A stretch of DNA of 64,000 nt. Origin: Rhizobium sophorae (GTDB taxonomy: Bacteria; Pseudomonadota; Alphaproteobacteria; Rhizobiales; Rhizobiaceae). The position numbers and the translations under genes are program-made. Under the pieces are notes generated by a model. It was not told where the DNA came from. It saw only the letters and a list, made by a program, of their open reading frames with translations, and ran no database searches. Of the stretch, positions 25,930 through 34,210 are shown piece after piece (position 1 is the first letter of the stretch; each line of letters begins with the position of its first letter). Location: assembly GCF_013087515.1 (NCBI RefSeq), contig NZ_JABFCN010000019.1, positions 62,001-126,000 on the forward strand, in the 5' to 3' direction.

Positions 25930-26030
25930 CGGGAGGTTGGTGGTGGACGAGCCACTCGCCAACCGGGTCAGGTCCGGAAGGAAGCAGCCCTAACGAGCCC
26001 GGCACGGGTCATCGTGCCAGCCTCCCACCT
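25930..26030 (+). ncRNA. ffs: Signal recognition particle RNA (4.5S type)
   Basis: The region carries the universal SRP domain IV signature GGTCAGGTCCGGAAGGAAGC followed by AGCCCTAA, closed by a long imperfect hairpin: GGGAGG near 25931 pairs with CCTCCC near 26021, and GAGCC/CGGCACG-type pairing extends it. The RNA binds Ffh and guides membrane protein targeting. A location immediately upstream of dnaX is normal for this group. Ends are approximate. Confidence 0.95.
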
Positions 26031-26073
26031 TCTCTCCACGAAGTGCCCGACAGTCCGGGCGACAAGCAGGGCG

Positions 26074-27951
26074 ATGAGCGACACCGAGCGACAATCAAAA
26101 GATGCCGCCTCGACGGGCACCGGATACCGAGTGCTGGCTCGCAAATACCGCCCCAAGGATTTCACGGACCTGATGGTCGGCCAGGAGCCGATGGTCCGGA
26201 CCCTCACCAACGCCTTCGAAACCGGCCGCATCGCGCAAGCCTACATGCTGACGGGTGTGCGCGGTGTGGGCAAGACGACGACGGCGCGCATCCTGGCGCG
26301 GGCGCTGAACTACAAGACATCGGAGATCGACAAGCCGACGATCGACCTTCGCACGCCGGGCGAACACTGCCAGGCGATCATGGAAGGCCGGCATGTCGAC
26401 GTGATCGAGATGGATGCCGCTTCGCATACCGGGATCGACGATATCCGCGAGATCATCGAGCAGGTGCGCTACCGGCCGGTTGCGGCGCGCTACAAGGTCT
26501 ATATCATCGACGAAGTGCACATGCTGTCGACGCAGGCCTTCAACGGCCTGTTGAAGACGCTGGAAGAGCCGCCGGAGCATGTGAAGTTCATCTTCGCTAC
26601 CACAGAAATCCGCAAGGTGCCGATCACCGTGCTGTCGCGCTGCCAGCGCTTCGACCTGCGCCGCATCAGTGCGTCGGATCTCGTCGGGCTGTTTACGACG
26701 ATCGCGGCCAAGGAGGGCATCGAGGCGGAAGCGGAAGCGCTGGCGATGATCGCGCGTGCGGCCGAAGGCTCGGCGCGTGACGGCCTGTCGCTGCTCGACC
26801 AGGCGATCGCTCATGGCGCAGGCGTCGTGCAGGCGGAAGCCGTGCGCGGCATGCTCGGCCTTGCCGACCGCGCCCGGATCGTCGATCTCTTCCAGCATAT
26901 CGTCAAAGGCGATGTGGCCTCAGCCCTCGGCGAGTTCCAGAACCAGTACGAAGCCGGCGCCAATCCTGTGGTGGTGCTGACCGACCTTGCCGATTTCACC
27001 CATCTGGTGACGCGGCTGAAATATGTGCCGAATGCGGCAAACGATCCTTCGCTCAGCGAGGTCGAACGCACCAAGGCGGCGGAATTTGCCAAGGGCGTTG
27101 CAGTGACGACGCTGTCGCGGATCTGGCAGATGCTGCTCAAAGGCATTCCGGAGACAGAAGGCTCGTCGCGGACGGCAGGGGCAGCCGAGATGGTGCTGAT
27201 CCGGCTTGCGCATGCCGCGCATCTGCCGGCGCCCGAGGATGCCGCGCGGCGGCTTGCCGAATTTTCGGGCGACAATGCCGGCCCCCGGCCCGCGGTTCCG
27301 CCGTCCGGCAATGGCGGCGGCAACGGGACACGGGTTTCCTATCAGAACAGTGTCGCGGCGCGCGCCGCGGAAACCGCACCGAGCCAGCCGCCGCCTTCGG
27401 CGCCGGTGGCGATGTTGCGTGCCGTGCCGAGCAGCCAGCCAGAGACGATGGCTGTCGGGCGGATCGAACCAAAACCGGCGGAAGCCCTGAAGCCGCTCGT
27501 CCCGGTCAATTCGGTCAATGATATCGTCAACCTCGCCACCGAGAAACGCGATCCGAAGCTGAAGGCGATGGTGCGCACCTTCCTGCGCCCGGTCCGGATC
27601 GAAGCCGGCCGGCTCGACGTCAGCCTGGCTCCCGGTGCACCGACGACGCTGCTCAACGAGCTTGCCGTCAAGCTGAAGGAATGGACCGGCATCCATTGGA
27701 TCGTCAGCCTCAGCCGCGACGAGGGCCAGCCGACGCAGGTGGAGGCGGAGGCCAGGACTCGGGAACAGCATGTGATCGACGCGCGCCAGGATCCTGACGT
27801 GGCGGCAATCCTTGCGCATTTCCCCGGTGCTAAGATCATCGACGTGCGCGTGCGGGCGCCCGAAGCGGAGGAGGAGGGCGAGGCGACGCCGCCGGCCGCC
27901 GCCGAATCCGAGGAAGGTGACATCCTGCCGGGCGATGACATAGAATTCTAA
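26074..27951 (+). CDS. dnaX: DNA polymerase III subunit tau/gamma
   Basis: The 625-residue clamp-loader ATPase. The AAA+ domain has Walker [21 protein letters not shown], Walker [11 protein letters not shown], sensor/SRC motif [13 protein letters not shown]. The usual four-cysteine zinc module is reduced: only one cysteine ([11 protein letters not shown]) remains. Domain III (about 260-390) is followed by a Pro/Ala-rich linker and a tau-like C-terminal domain (about 490-590) for polymerase and helicase contacts. The chosen ATG (26074) gives [13 protein letters not shown] before the conserved [16 protein letters not shown]. ybaB follows after 22 bases. Confidence 0.96.
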   Translation: MSDTERQSKDAASTGTGYRVLARKYRPKDFTDLMVGQEPMVRTLTNAFETGRIAQAYMLTGVRGVGKTTTARILARALNYKTSEIDKPTIDLRTPGEHCQAIMEGRHVDVIEMDAASHTGIDDIREIIEQVRYRPVAARYKVYIIDEVHMLSTQAFNGLLKTLEEPPEHVKFIFATTEIRKVPITVLSRCQRFDLRRISASDLVGLFTTIAAKEGIEAEAEALAMIARAAEGSARDGLSLLDQAIAHGAGVVQAEAVRGMLGLADRARIVDLFQHIVKGDVASALGEFQNQYEAGANPVVVLTDLADFTHLVTRLKYVPNAANDPSLSEVERTKAAEFAKGVAVTTLSRIWQMLLKGIPETEGSSRTAGAAEMVLIRLAHAAHLPAPEDAARRLAEFSGDNAGPRPAVPPSGNGGGNGTRVSYQNSVAARAAETAPSQPPPSAPVAMLRAVPSSQPETMAVGRIEPKPAEALKPLVPVNSVNDIVNLATEKRDPKLKAMVRTFLRPVRIEAGRLDVSLAPGAPTTLLNELAVKLKEWTGIHWIVSLSRDEGQPTQVEAEARTREQHVIDARQDPDVAAILAHFPGAKIIDVRVRAPEAEEEGEATPPAAAESEEGDILPGDDIEF

Positions 27952-27973
27952 AGTTTCAACAAGGAGCGAGACG

Positions 27974-28297
27974 ATGCGCGACATCATGGGCATGATGGGC
28001 AAAGTCAAGGAAATGCAGGCCAAGATGGAGCAGATGCAGGCGGAAATCGCCGAGCTCACGGCCGAAGGCAAGGCGGGCGGCGGGCTCGTCGCCGTCGTCA
28101 TATCAGGCAAGGGCGAGCTGAAGAGCCTGAAGATCGATCCGTCGCTGTTCAAGGAAGACGATGTCGAGATCCTCGAGGACCTGATCGTCGCCGCTCACAA
28201 GGACGCCAAGGACAAGGCCGAGGCGCTGGCCGCCGAGAAGACCAAGGCGCTGACGGCCGGCCTGCCGATCCCGCCCGGCTTCAAGCTGCCGTTCTGA
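27974..28297 (+). CDS. YbaB/EbfC nucleoid-associated protein
   Basis: A 107-residue DNA-binding protein of the YbaB family: an N-terminal Met/Gln/Glu-rich helix ([20 protein letters not shown]), then the beta-sheet ([20 protein letters not shown]) and a C-terminal helix ending in the conserved [12 protein letters not shown]. It acts as a dimer with tweezer shape on the nucleoid. A good AAGGAG site precedes the ATG. The dnaX-ybaB(-recR) order is classical, but here an opposite-strand MOSC gene separates recR. Confidence 0.95.
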   Translation: MRDIMGMMGKVKEMQAKMEQMQAEIAELTAEGKAGGGLVAVVISGKGELKSLKIDPSLFKEDDVEILEDLIVAAHKDAKDKAEALAAEKTKALTAGLPIPPGFKLPF

Positions 28298-28330
28298 GGC
28301 GGCCCACATATCAAGGTGTAATGCGTGATC

Positions 28331-28434
28331 TAGAGCAATTCCAGGAAAAGTGCGAAGCGGTTTTCCGTCCGGAATTGCGTGAAAACAAAAGGTTAGAGCG
28401 GTTCTGCGTTTCCATGAAAAGCTGAACCGCTCTA
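28331..28434. repeat. Two-hairpin intergenic repeat, family C
   Basis: The first stem pairs GCAATTCC and GGAAAA with TTTTCC and GGAATTGC. The second pairs TAGAGCGGTTC with GAACCGCTCTA (28393-28434 region). The final CTA is the complement of the TAG stop of the minus-strand MOSC gene. The GAAGCGGTTTTCC loop resembles family B loops. Confidence 0.8.
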
Positions 28435-29061
28435 GTACGCTTCGTCGGCTTGGGATTCCAGCATGGTCCGAAGCTTGTAGTGAATTGGGGCCGCGAGATA
28501 TCGCGCCCGATCTGCGCCTTGAAGCCTTCGGCCGAAGGTCTCCATTAGCTCGGGCATCGCAATCTTGTCGCCCGAAAAAGGCGTGTATTCCATCGGCATC
28601 CCGGGCTCGACCACGCCGCCCCGGATGACGCGGCAATAGATGCCGGGACGGGCGGCGGCGGTGTAACGCTTGACGAATTTCGGATCGGCCATCCTGGCGG
28701 CGAAGGTGGCGCAGGGCATACGGCATGCTGTGACCTCGAGGATGAGATCGCCAGCGGCGAAGCGGTCGCCGACGGCGACGTCGCGATTGTCCAGATCTGA
28801 TATCACCATGTTCTCGCCGAAAGTACCGGCCTCGTAGGGTCGGCCCAGCTCCTGCGCCCACCAGTCGAGCGTCAGCGATCCCTCGACATAGACCGCCTGA
28901 TCGACGCCTCCATGGTGTTTACGGTTGCAGATCGCATCGCCGACAAGACCTTCGGCGTCGATCATCACAGCGCCGTTGACGGGGTGCTTGAAGATGCCGG
29001 TCTTGTAACTCTTGCCCGGCAGTCTTTCCGGATTGCCGGTGCACAAGGCCAGGATTTTCAT
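28432..29061 (-). CDS. MOSC-domain protein (YiiM-like)
   Basis: A 209-residue protein with a MOSC domain, the fold used by molybdenum cofactor sulfurases and by YiiM, which reduces N-hydroxylated compounds. Key features: HHGGVDQAVYVE near 50, GTFGENMVISDLDNRDVAVG near 85-105, and the conserved cysteine in TACRMPCATFAARM. The ATG at 29061 has GGAAGGA upstream at a rather long spacing; 16 residues more are possible. The TAG stop lies in a repeat. It runs against ybaB and recR. Confidence 0.87.
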   Translation of the reverse strand: MKILALCTGNPERLPGKSYKTGIFKHPVNGAVMIDAEGLVGDAICNRKHHGGVDQAVYVEGSLTLDWWAQELGRPYEAGTFGENMVISDLDNRDVAVGDRFAAGDLILEVTACRMPCATFAARMADPKFVKRYTAAARPGIYCRVIRGGVVEPGMPMEYTPFSGDKIAMPELMETFGRRLQGADRARYLAAPIHYKLRTMLESQADEAY

Positions 29062-29118
29062 GGGATGACCGATCCTTCCGCGATTCCGTTTTCGTTCCAT
29101 ATCAGTTAAGAACGGCGC

Positions 29119-29724
29119 ATGGCAAAACGAGTCACCGGACCCGAAATCGAAAAACTCATCCAGCTTCTGGCGAAGGTGCCGGGCCTCGGGCCGCGATCGG
29201 CGCGCCGGGCGGCACTGCATCTGATCAAGAAGAAGGACCAGCTGCTTGGCCCGCTGTCGAATGCAATGGGCGAGGCCTATGACAAGGTGAAGATCTGCTC
29301 GCGCTGCGGCAATGTCGATACGGTCGATCCCTGCATCGTCTGCACCGACACGCAACGCGATCAATCCGTCATCATCGTCGTCGAGGACGTATCGGATCTC
29401 TGGGCGCTGGAGCGGGCAGGCGCGATGAACGCCGCCTATCACGTGCTCGGCGGCACGCTGTCGCCGCTCGACGGGATCGGGCCCGACGATCTCAACATTC
29501 GCGGCCTGATCGACCGGATCGGCGAAGGCGGCATCCGGGAACTGATCATTGCTGTCAATGCCACGGTCGAGGGGCAGACGACGGCGCATTACATCACCGA
29601 CCAGTTGCAGGGGCTCGACGTGAAGATCACGCGGCTGGCGCATGGCGTGCCCGTCGGCGGCGAGCTCGACTATCTCGACGAGGGCACGCTTGCGGCCGCG
29701 CTTCGAGCGCGGACGGTGATATGA
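29119..29724 (+). CDS. recR: Recombination protein RecR
   Basis: A 201-residue RecR, the ring-forming partner of RecO and RecF in daughter-strand gap repair. A helix-hairpin-helix ([17 protein letters not shown], about 20-36) is followed by a four-cysteine zinc finger ([16 protein letters not shown]) and a Toprim domain ([20 protein letters not shown] onward). The length is standard. The TGA stop overlaps an ATG (29721) of the next frame. Confidence 0.97.
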   Translation: MAKRVTGPEIEKLIQLLAKVPGLGPRSARRAALHLIKKKDQLLGPLSNAMGEAYDKVKICSRCGNVDTVDPCIVCTDTQRDQSVIIVVEDVSDLWALERAGAMNAAYHVLGGTLSPLDGIGPDDLNIRGLIDRIGEGGIRELIIAVNATVEGQTTAHYITDQLQGLDVKITRLAHGVPVGGELDYLDEGTLAAALRARTVI

Positions 29725-29745
29725 GAGGCTTTCGTATGTTGCACC

Positions 29746-29935
29746 ACACCCCCCTCTGCCCTGCCGGGCATCTCCCCCACAAGGGGGGAGATTGGCTGGG
29801 AGCGCCCGCTCGCCCGGATCAAAGATCACAAGTGGCCGAAGCCGCTTGGCACACGATCAATATTTGGCCAGGCCGCCGCGTCTTGCCGATCTCCCCCCTT
29901 GTGGGGGAGATGCCCGGCAGGGCAGAGGGGGGTGT
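29746..29935. repeat. Paired inverted RIME-like repeat, 51-bp arms
   Basis: The left arm (29746-29796) and right arm (29885-29935) are inverted copies differing at one base, around an 88-bp centre. Each arm carries CTCTGCCCTGCCGGGCATCT and CCCCCACAAGGGGGGAGAT. The arms are of a sequence type seen at very many sites in Rhizobium genomes. The element lies between recR and the body of the transglycosylase gene and is translated in frame into it. Confidence 0.9.
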
Positions 29936-31181
29936 TCCACGGCGGCTCCGGATATTCGCACTCGCTATAACCGCCGCTCTCCTCCCCCTCCCCTCATACG
30001 CGGCTCCTTCGAAAGCCGATGTCGAGGTGCAGTTCGAGAAATGGGTGCAGAGCGACCTCTGGCCGGAGGCGAAGGCGAACGGCATTTCGGAGAAGGTCTT
30101 TCAAGCCGCTTTCTCCGGCATCACGCTGAACTGGAACCTGCCCGATCTCGCCCCGCCCGGTTTCCCGCCGCCGAAGGAACAGAAGCAGACGCAGGCCGAA
30201 TTTTCCTCGCCCGCTCCCTATTTCAACGAAGACCAACTGAAGAAGCTTGCCGCAACGGGACGCGGCTTTGCCGCCCAATATGGCTCGACGCTAAAGCGGA
30301 TCGAAAAGACCTATGGCGTGCCGGGCTCGATCGTGCTTGCCATCTGGGGCCGGGAGACGGGCTTCGGTGCGGCGAAGATCCCGAATTCGGCGATCGAGGT
30401 GCTGGCGACCAAGGCCTTCATGTCGACGCGCAAGGAGATGTTCCGCACCGAGCTGATGGCCGCACTCCATATTCTCGACGGCGGCGACGTCACGCCTGCC
30501 AACTTCAAGGGTTCGTGGGCGGGCGCACTCGGCCAGCCGCAATTCATGCCGACCAGCTATCTGAAATATGCCGTGGATTTCGATGGTGACGGCCACCGCA
30601 ATATCTGGACCTCGGTGCCCGACACGCTCGCCTCGATCGCCAATTACCTGGTCAAGAAAGGCTGGCAGCGCAACCGCGACTGGGGCTTCGAGGTGTCGAT
30701 ACCGGAGGCCGTCTCCTGCGCGCAGGAGGGACCTGATCTGGCAAAGCCACTGTCGCACTGGGCCTCGCTCGGCATCGACCGCATCTCCGGCAAGGGCTTT
30801 CCCTCCGGCGAAATGAAGGCTGAGGCCATGATGCTGGTTCCGGCCGGCCGCGACGGACCGGAATTCATCGTCACGCCGAATTTCTACATCATCAAGGAAT
30901 ACAATAATTCCGATCTCTATGCGCTCTATATCGGCAATCTTGCCGACCGGATCGCCTATAACGGCGGCGCCTTCCAGGGCAGATGGGGCGATGTCGGCAA
31001 GATGCTGCGCTCGGATGTCGCCGCCATGCAGAAGGCGCTGGAACGGCAGGGCTATGATGTCGGCGGTTCCGACGGTCTGCCGGGCTACAAGACCCGGCGT
31101 TCGATCGGCCAGTGGCAGGCAAAGAACGGCATGAAGCCGACATGCTTTCCGGAGGCTGCGATGAAGGGCAAGCTGAAGTAA
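29910..31181 (+). CDS. Lytic murein transglycosylase (MltB family) with a peptidoglycan-binding domain
   Basis: An exported enzyme cutting peptidoglycan to 1,6-anhydro products. The signal segment RRLRIFALAITAALLPLPSY is followed by the MltB catalytic domain with Glu in AIWGRETGFGAAKIPN, the GSWAGALGQPQFMPTSYLKY motif, and a C-terminal PG_binding_1 domain (MQKALERQGYDVGGSDGLPG). The start is uncertain: ATG 29910 (423 aa) lies inside the right arm of a palindromic repeat; the frame continues upstream through both arms to ATG 29721, which overlaps the recR stop (ATGA) and would add 63 repeat-encoded residues before the signal peptide. I prefer 29910 for export. Confidence 0.85.
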   Translation: MPGRAEGGVPRRLRIFALAITAALLPLPSYAAPSKADVEVQFEKWVQSDLWPEAKANGISEKVFQAAFSGITLNWNLPDLAPPGFPPPKEQKQTQAEFSSPAPYFNEDQLKKLAATGRGFAAQYGSTLKRIEKTYGVPGSIVLAIWGRETGFGAAKIPNSAIEVLATKAFMSTRKEMFRTELMAALHILDGGDVTPANFKGSWAGALGQPQFMPTSYLKYAVDFDGDGHRNIWTSVPDTLASIANYLVKKGWQRNRDWGFEVSIPEAVSCAQEGPDLAKPLSHWASLGIDRISGKGFPSGEMKAEAMMLVPAGRDGPEFIVTPNFYIIKEYNNSDLYALYIGNLADRIAYNGGAFQGRWGDVGKMLRSDVAAMQKALERQGYDVGGSDGLPGYKTRRSIGQWQAKNGMKPTCFPEAAMKGKLK

Positions 31182-31187
31182 GCAGAT

Positions 31188-31643
31188 TCAGAGATTGCGT
31201 TTCAAACCTTCATGGCTGGCGACGAAACCGAGCCTCTCGTAGAAGCGGATCGCATCCCCTCGCCTCTTGTCCGATGTCAGCTGCACCAATCCGCAGCCGC
31301 GCTCGGCGCATTGGGCGATCGCCCATTCGATGAATTGTGCGCCGAGGCCAGAACCGCGAAGATCGCTTGCGATACGCACGCTTTCGATCTGGCCGCGCCA
31401 CATGCCCGTCCTCGAAAGACCGGGAACAAAACTCACCTGCAGGCAGCCGACGACCCGATCGGCAGCGTCGTTGGCGACGGCCAGAAGCTGATTGGCGTCC
31501 GCCTCGATCGCGGCGAAGGCCGAGAGATAACGCGCGTCGACTGGATCCGAAACGATCTCCCTGGTGGTGCCAAGATCGTCATCGGCCAGAAGCCGGATGA
31601 TGGCGGCCAGATCGGATTGGCGGGCGAGCCTGAATCTATACAT
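31188..31643 (-). CDS. GNAT-family N-acetyltransferase
   Basis: A 151-residue acetyltransferase of the GNAT fold. It begins MYRFRLARQSDLAAIIRLLA; the acetyl-CoA motif is IESVRIASDLRGSGLGAQFI and the C-terminal strand DAIRFYERLGFVASHEGLKR. The ATG at 31643 starts exactly at the conserved N-terminus, whereas upstream sequence belongs to the neighbouring exporter gene in another frame. Its start is 23 bases after the MFS stop, so it is probably co-transcribed with that exporter. Confidence 0.88.
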   Translation of the reverse strand: MYRFRLARQSDLAAIIRLLADDDLGTTREIVSDPVDARYLSAFAAIEADANQLLAVANDAADRVVGCLQVSFVPGLSRTGMWRGQIESVRIASDLRGSGLGAQFIEWAIAQCAERGCGLVQLTSDKRRGDAIRFYERLGFVASHEGLKRNL

Positions 31644-31666
31644 GTTTAACCTCTGCACACCTGGTC

Positions 31667-33298
31667 TCAATGATGCAGATCGATCGGCGCCTTGTGGAAG
31701 ACGTCGTCGCCCGGTGGAATGGCCTGGCGTTCGATCATGCGGTGGACATGCAGCGGACCTTCGCCGCGATGAAGCGCACGAAGCCTGTCGGTGTTTTCGG
31801 CATCGGCCTGCGTGCGCCGCTGGTTGTGTCTTATGTATTCGACCCAGGTCGGCGTGTGATAGGTTTCCGTCCACAGGCTGGGATTTTCGAGATCACGCAT
31901 CAGTGCCCAGTTTCGGGCGCCGTCGCGGATGCGGATGCGGCGGCGCTCGCCCATCAGTTCCATGAACTCGGCAAGGTTATCATCGGCAATCTCGTAATCG
32001 ACCTGGATGACGATCGGGCCGCTGCGCGGCGTGATGTCGAGACTGAGGGCCGGTTCGGTGAAGCGGTTCAACGGATCGAGATTGAGCGAGGCGAAGGCCG
32101 GCATCGAAAAACGCAGGCCGATCGCGATGCCGAGCAGCATGACGACGGATGACATCAGCAGCGCATCGGCGACGCCGTAGCGATCGGCGGCAACGCCCCA
32201 CAGCCAGCTGCCGCCGGCGATGCCGCCGAAGGTGACGGTCTGGTAGAGCGACAGCGCCCGGCCGACCACCCAGCGCGGCGTCGAAAGCTGGACGATGGTG
32301 TTGAACAGCGATAGTGCAGAGACCCAGCAGGCGCCGGAAACAAGCAGCCCGGCAGAGGTGAGGACGGCACTCGGGCTCACGGCTGCGATGACCGCGCTCA
32401 ATGCGAAGCCGGCAAAGGAGAGGCGGATGATCACCTCGCTGGAAAGCACCTGGCGAAGCCTCGCATTCAGCACCGCGCCGCCAATCGCGCCGATACCGAA
32501 GGCGCCGAGCATGAAACCATAGGTCAGCGGGCCGCCGGCAACGAGATCGAGGGCGACGACCGGCAGCAGCGCCAGGATCGAGCTGGCGCCGATGCCGAAG
32601 AGCAGCCCTCTGACGAGGACCTTTTCGAGATTGGGCGACATCGAGACATAACGCAGGCCGGCAAAGATGGCGCTGCCGAGCGCCTCTCGCGGCAGGGTCG
32701 AGACGGGCGCGGCTGGCCGCCAGCGCAGCAGGGCATAGATCAGGGCGAGGTAACTCAGCGTATTCACCGCGAAGGCCGCGGCCGCGCCAGCAGCGGCGAC
32801 GATGACGCCGCCGATCGCCGGGCCGACGCTGCGGGTGATGTTGAAACCCATGCTGTTCAGCGTGACCGCGGCCGGCAGATCGGCGCGCGGCACCATGTCG
32901 CCGACCGAGGCCTGCCAGGAGGGATTGTTGAGCGCGGTGCCGCAGCCGATCAGGAAGGTGAAGAAGAGCAGCAGCCAGGGCGTGATCCAGCCGAGAAGGG
33001 CTGAGGCCGTCAGCAGCGCCGAGACCGTGAGCATCATGCACTGCGCCGTCAGCATGACCCGGCGGCGGTCATAATTGTCGGCCAGCGCACCCGATATCAG
33101 CGAAAACAGCATGATCGGCAGCGCCGTCGCGGTCTGCACCAGCGCTACCATGTCCTCTGAGGCGGTGATCGTCGTCATCATCCAGGCGGCTCCCACCGCC
33201 TGGATCAGGCCGCCGAAATTCGAAGAAAGGCTCGCGAACCAGATGGTGCGGTAGGCATCGTGCCGCAGAGGCGCCAATGTCGACGAAGTGTAGGCCAC
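31667..33298 (-). CDS. MFS exporter (enterobactin-exporter-like, MFS_3), GTG start
   Basis: A 543-residue major facilitator with about twelve helices (residues 15-410) and a soluble C-terminal domain of some 120 residues (GPIVIQVDYEIADDNLAEFM onward) typical of the MFS_3/EntS-like group. Export of a siderophore or drug-like compound is possible; the substrate is unknown. The start is taken as GTG at 33298 since GGGAGA lies just upstream and the product then begins AYTSSTLAPLRHDAYRTIW; an ATG 16 codons earlier has no such site. It is divergent from the rimP operon. Confidence 0.88.
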   Translation of the reverse strand: MAYTSSTLAPLRHDAYRTIWFASLSSNFGGLIQAVGAAWMMTTITASEDMVALVQTATALPIMLFSLISGALADNYDRRRVMLTAQCMMLTVSALLTASALLGWITPWLLLFFTFLIGCGTALNNPSWQASVGDMVPRADLPAAVTLNSMGFNITRSVGPAIGGVIVAAAGAAAAFAVNTLSYLALIYALLRWRPAAPVSTLPREALGSAIFAGLRYVSMSPNLEKVLVRGLLFGIGASSILALLPVVALDLVAGGPLTYGFMLGAFGIGAIGGAVLNARLRQVLSSEVIIRLSFAGFALSAVIAAVSPSAVLTSAGLLVSGACWVSALSLFNTIVQLSTPRWVVGRALSLYQTVTFGGIAGGSWLWGVAADRYGVADALLMSSVVMLLGIAIGLRFSMPAFASLNLDPLNRFTEPALSLDITPRSGPIVIQVDYEIADDNLAEFMELMGERRRIRIRDGARNWALMRDLENPSLWTETYHTPTWVEYIRHNQRRTQADAENTDRLRALHRGEGPLHVHRMIERQAIPPGDDVFHKAPIDLHH

Positions 33299-33410
33299 GA
33301 TTTCTCCCGCTTTTGTTATTGCGCGCCAACGGCAATATATGCGCAAGACCGGCGCTGGCCATAGGCCTGTTCACGCCGCCGGAAGCGAATTGGCCGAATC
33401 GGTCGCAGAC

Positions 33411-33439
33411 CTTGCAATTTCGGAAAAACCCGACTATAT
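33411..33439 (+). promoter_or_regulatory. Promoter of the rimP-nusA-infB operon
   Basis: CTTGCA (33411-33416) and CTATAT (33434-33439) are 17 bases apart, an almost exact match to the rhizobial housekeeping consensus CTTGAC-N17-CTATAT. Transcription would begin near 33446, about 100 bases before the rimP start, with a terminator-like hairpin in between. Confidence 0.6.
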
Positions 33440-33466
33440 GCCTCTCAAATTCTTGATCGCTTGATG

Positions 33467-33497
33467 AAGAGTGGGCCGCAAGGACCCGCTCTTTTTT
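33467..33497 (+). terminator. Terminator-like hairpin in the rimP leader (possible attenuator)
   Basis: AAGAGTGGGCC-GCAA-GGACCCGCTCTT with one wobble and one mismatch, followed by a T6 run, is a full intrinsic terminator located between the promoter and the rimP start. Since no plus-strand gene precedes it, it must act on the rimP operon leader itself. Confidence 0.65.
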
Positions 33498-33544
33498 ATT
33501 AGCGCGATCGCCGAAAAAGCATGAAATTGCGAGGAGCGCACCGC

Positions 33545-34150
33545 TTGTCGGATCTGACAAACGCAGACAATGAACGTGAGCCGCGGCTGATTACCGAAAC
33601 CGGGCTCGACCAGCGTCTTGCCGATATCATCGAACCCGTTCTCGTCGACCTGGGCTTCCGGCTTATCCGCGTCCGCATGATGAACCAGAACGGCGCGACG
33701 ATGCAGGTCATGGCCGAACGCAACGACGGTACGATGACGGTTCAGGATTGCGAAGAAGTCTCGATGGCGATTTCTCCCGTCCTCGATGTGGAAGATCCGG
33801 TCGATAAAGAGTATCATCTGGAAGTGTCTTCGCCCGGCATCGACCGTCCGATGGTGCGGAAATCCGATTTCGTCCGCTGGCAGGGCCACCTTGTGAAATG
33901 CGAGACGTCGATCTTGATCGACAATCGCAAACGCTTCCGCGGCAAGATCGTCGAAGCAGGCACAGATGGTTTCACGCTTGAGCGTGACCAGATCGCCTAT
34001 GGGGAAGAGCAGAAGGTCACCATTCCCTTCACGGCGCTTAGCGATGCGAAGCTCATTCTGACCGACGACCTGATCCGCGACGCGTTGCGCGCCGACAAGC
34101 TGGCGAAAGCCCAGGCCGCCAATCAGAACGAAGCGGACGACGAAGAATAA
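33545..34150 (+). CDS. rimP: Ribosome maturation factor RimP, TTG start
   Basis: A 201-residue factor for 30S assembly. The conserved core is visible: [20 protein letters not shown], the [20 protein letters not shown] segment and [14 protein letters not shown]. The C-terminus is an acidic tail. I chose TTG at 33545 because GAGGAG is eight bases upstream and the protein then begins [17 protein letters not shown]; an ATG at 33521 lies ahead of that site. It heads the rimP-nusA-ylxR-infB-rbfA-truB block. Confidence 0.93.
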   Translation: MSDLTNADNEREPRLITETGLDQRLADIIEPVLVDLGFRLIRVRMMNQNGATMQVMAERNDGTMTVQDCEEVSMAISPVLDVEDPVDKEYHLEVSSPGIDRPMVRKSDFVRWQGHLVKCETSILIDNRKRFRGKIVEAGTDGFTLERDQIAYGEEQKVTIPFTALSDAKLILTDDLIRDALRADKLAKAQAANQNEADDEE

Positions 34151-34210
34151 CCGATCAACAGACCGCTCCAGGGACGGGAACCCGGCGAGTAAAGACGGAG
34201 AAACAAGACA

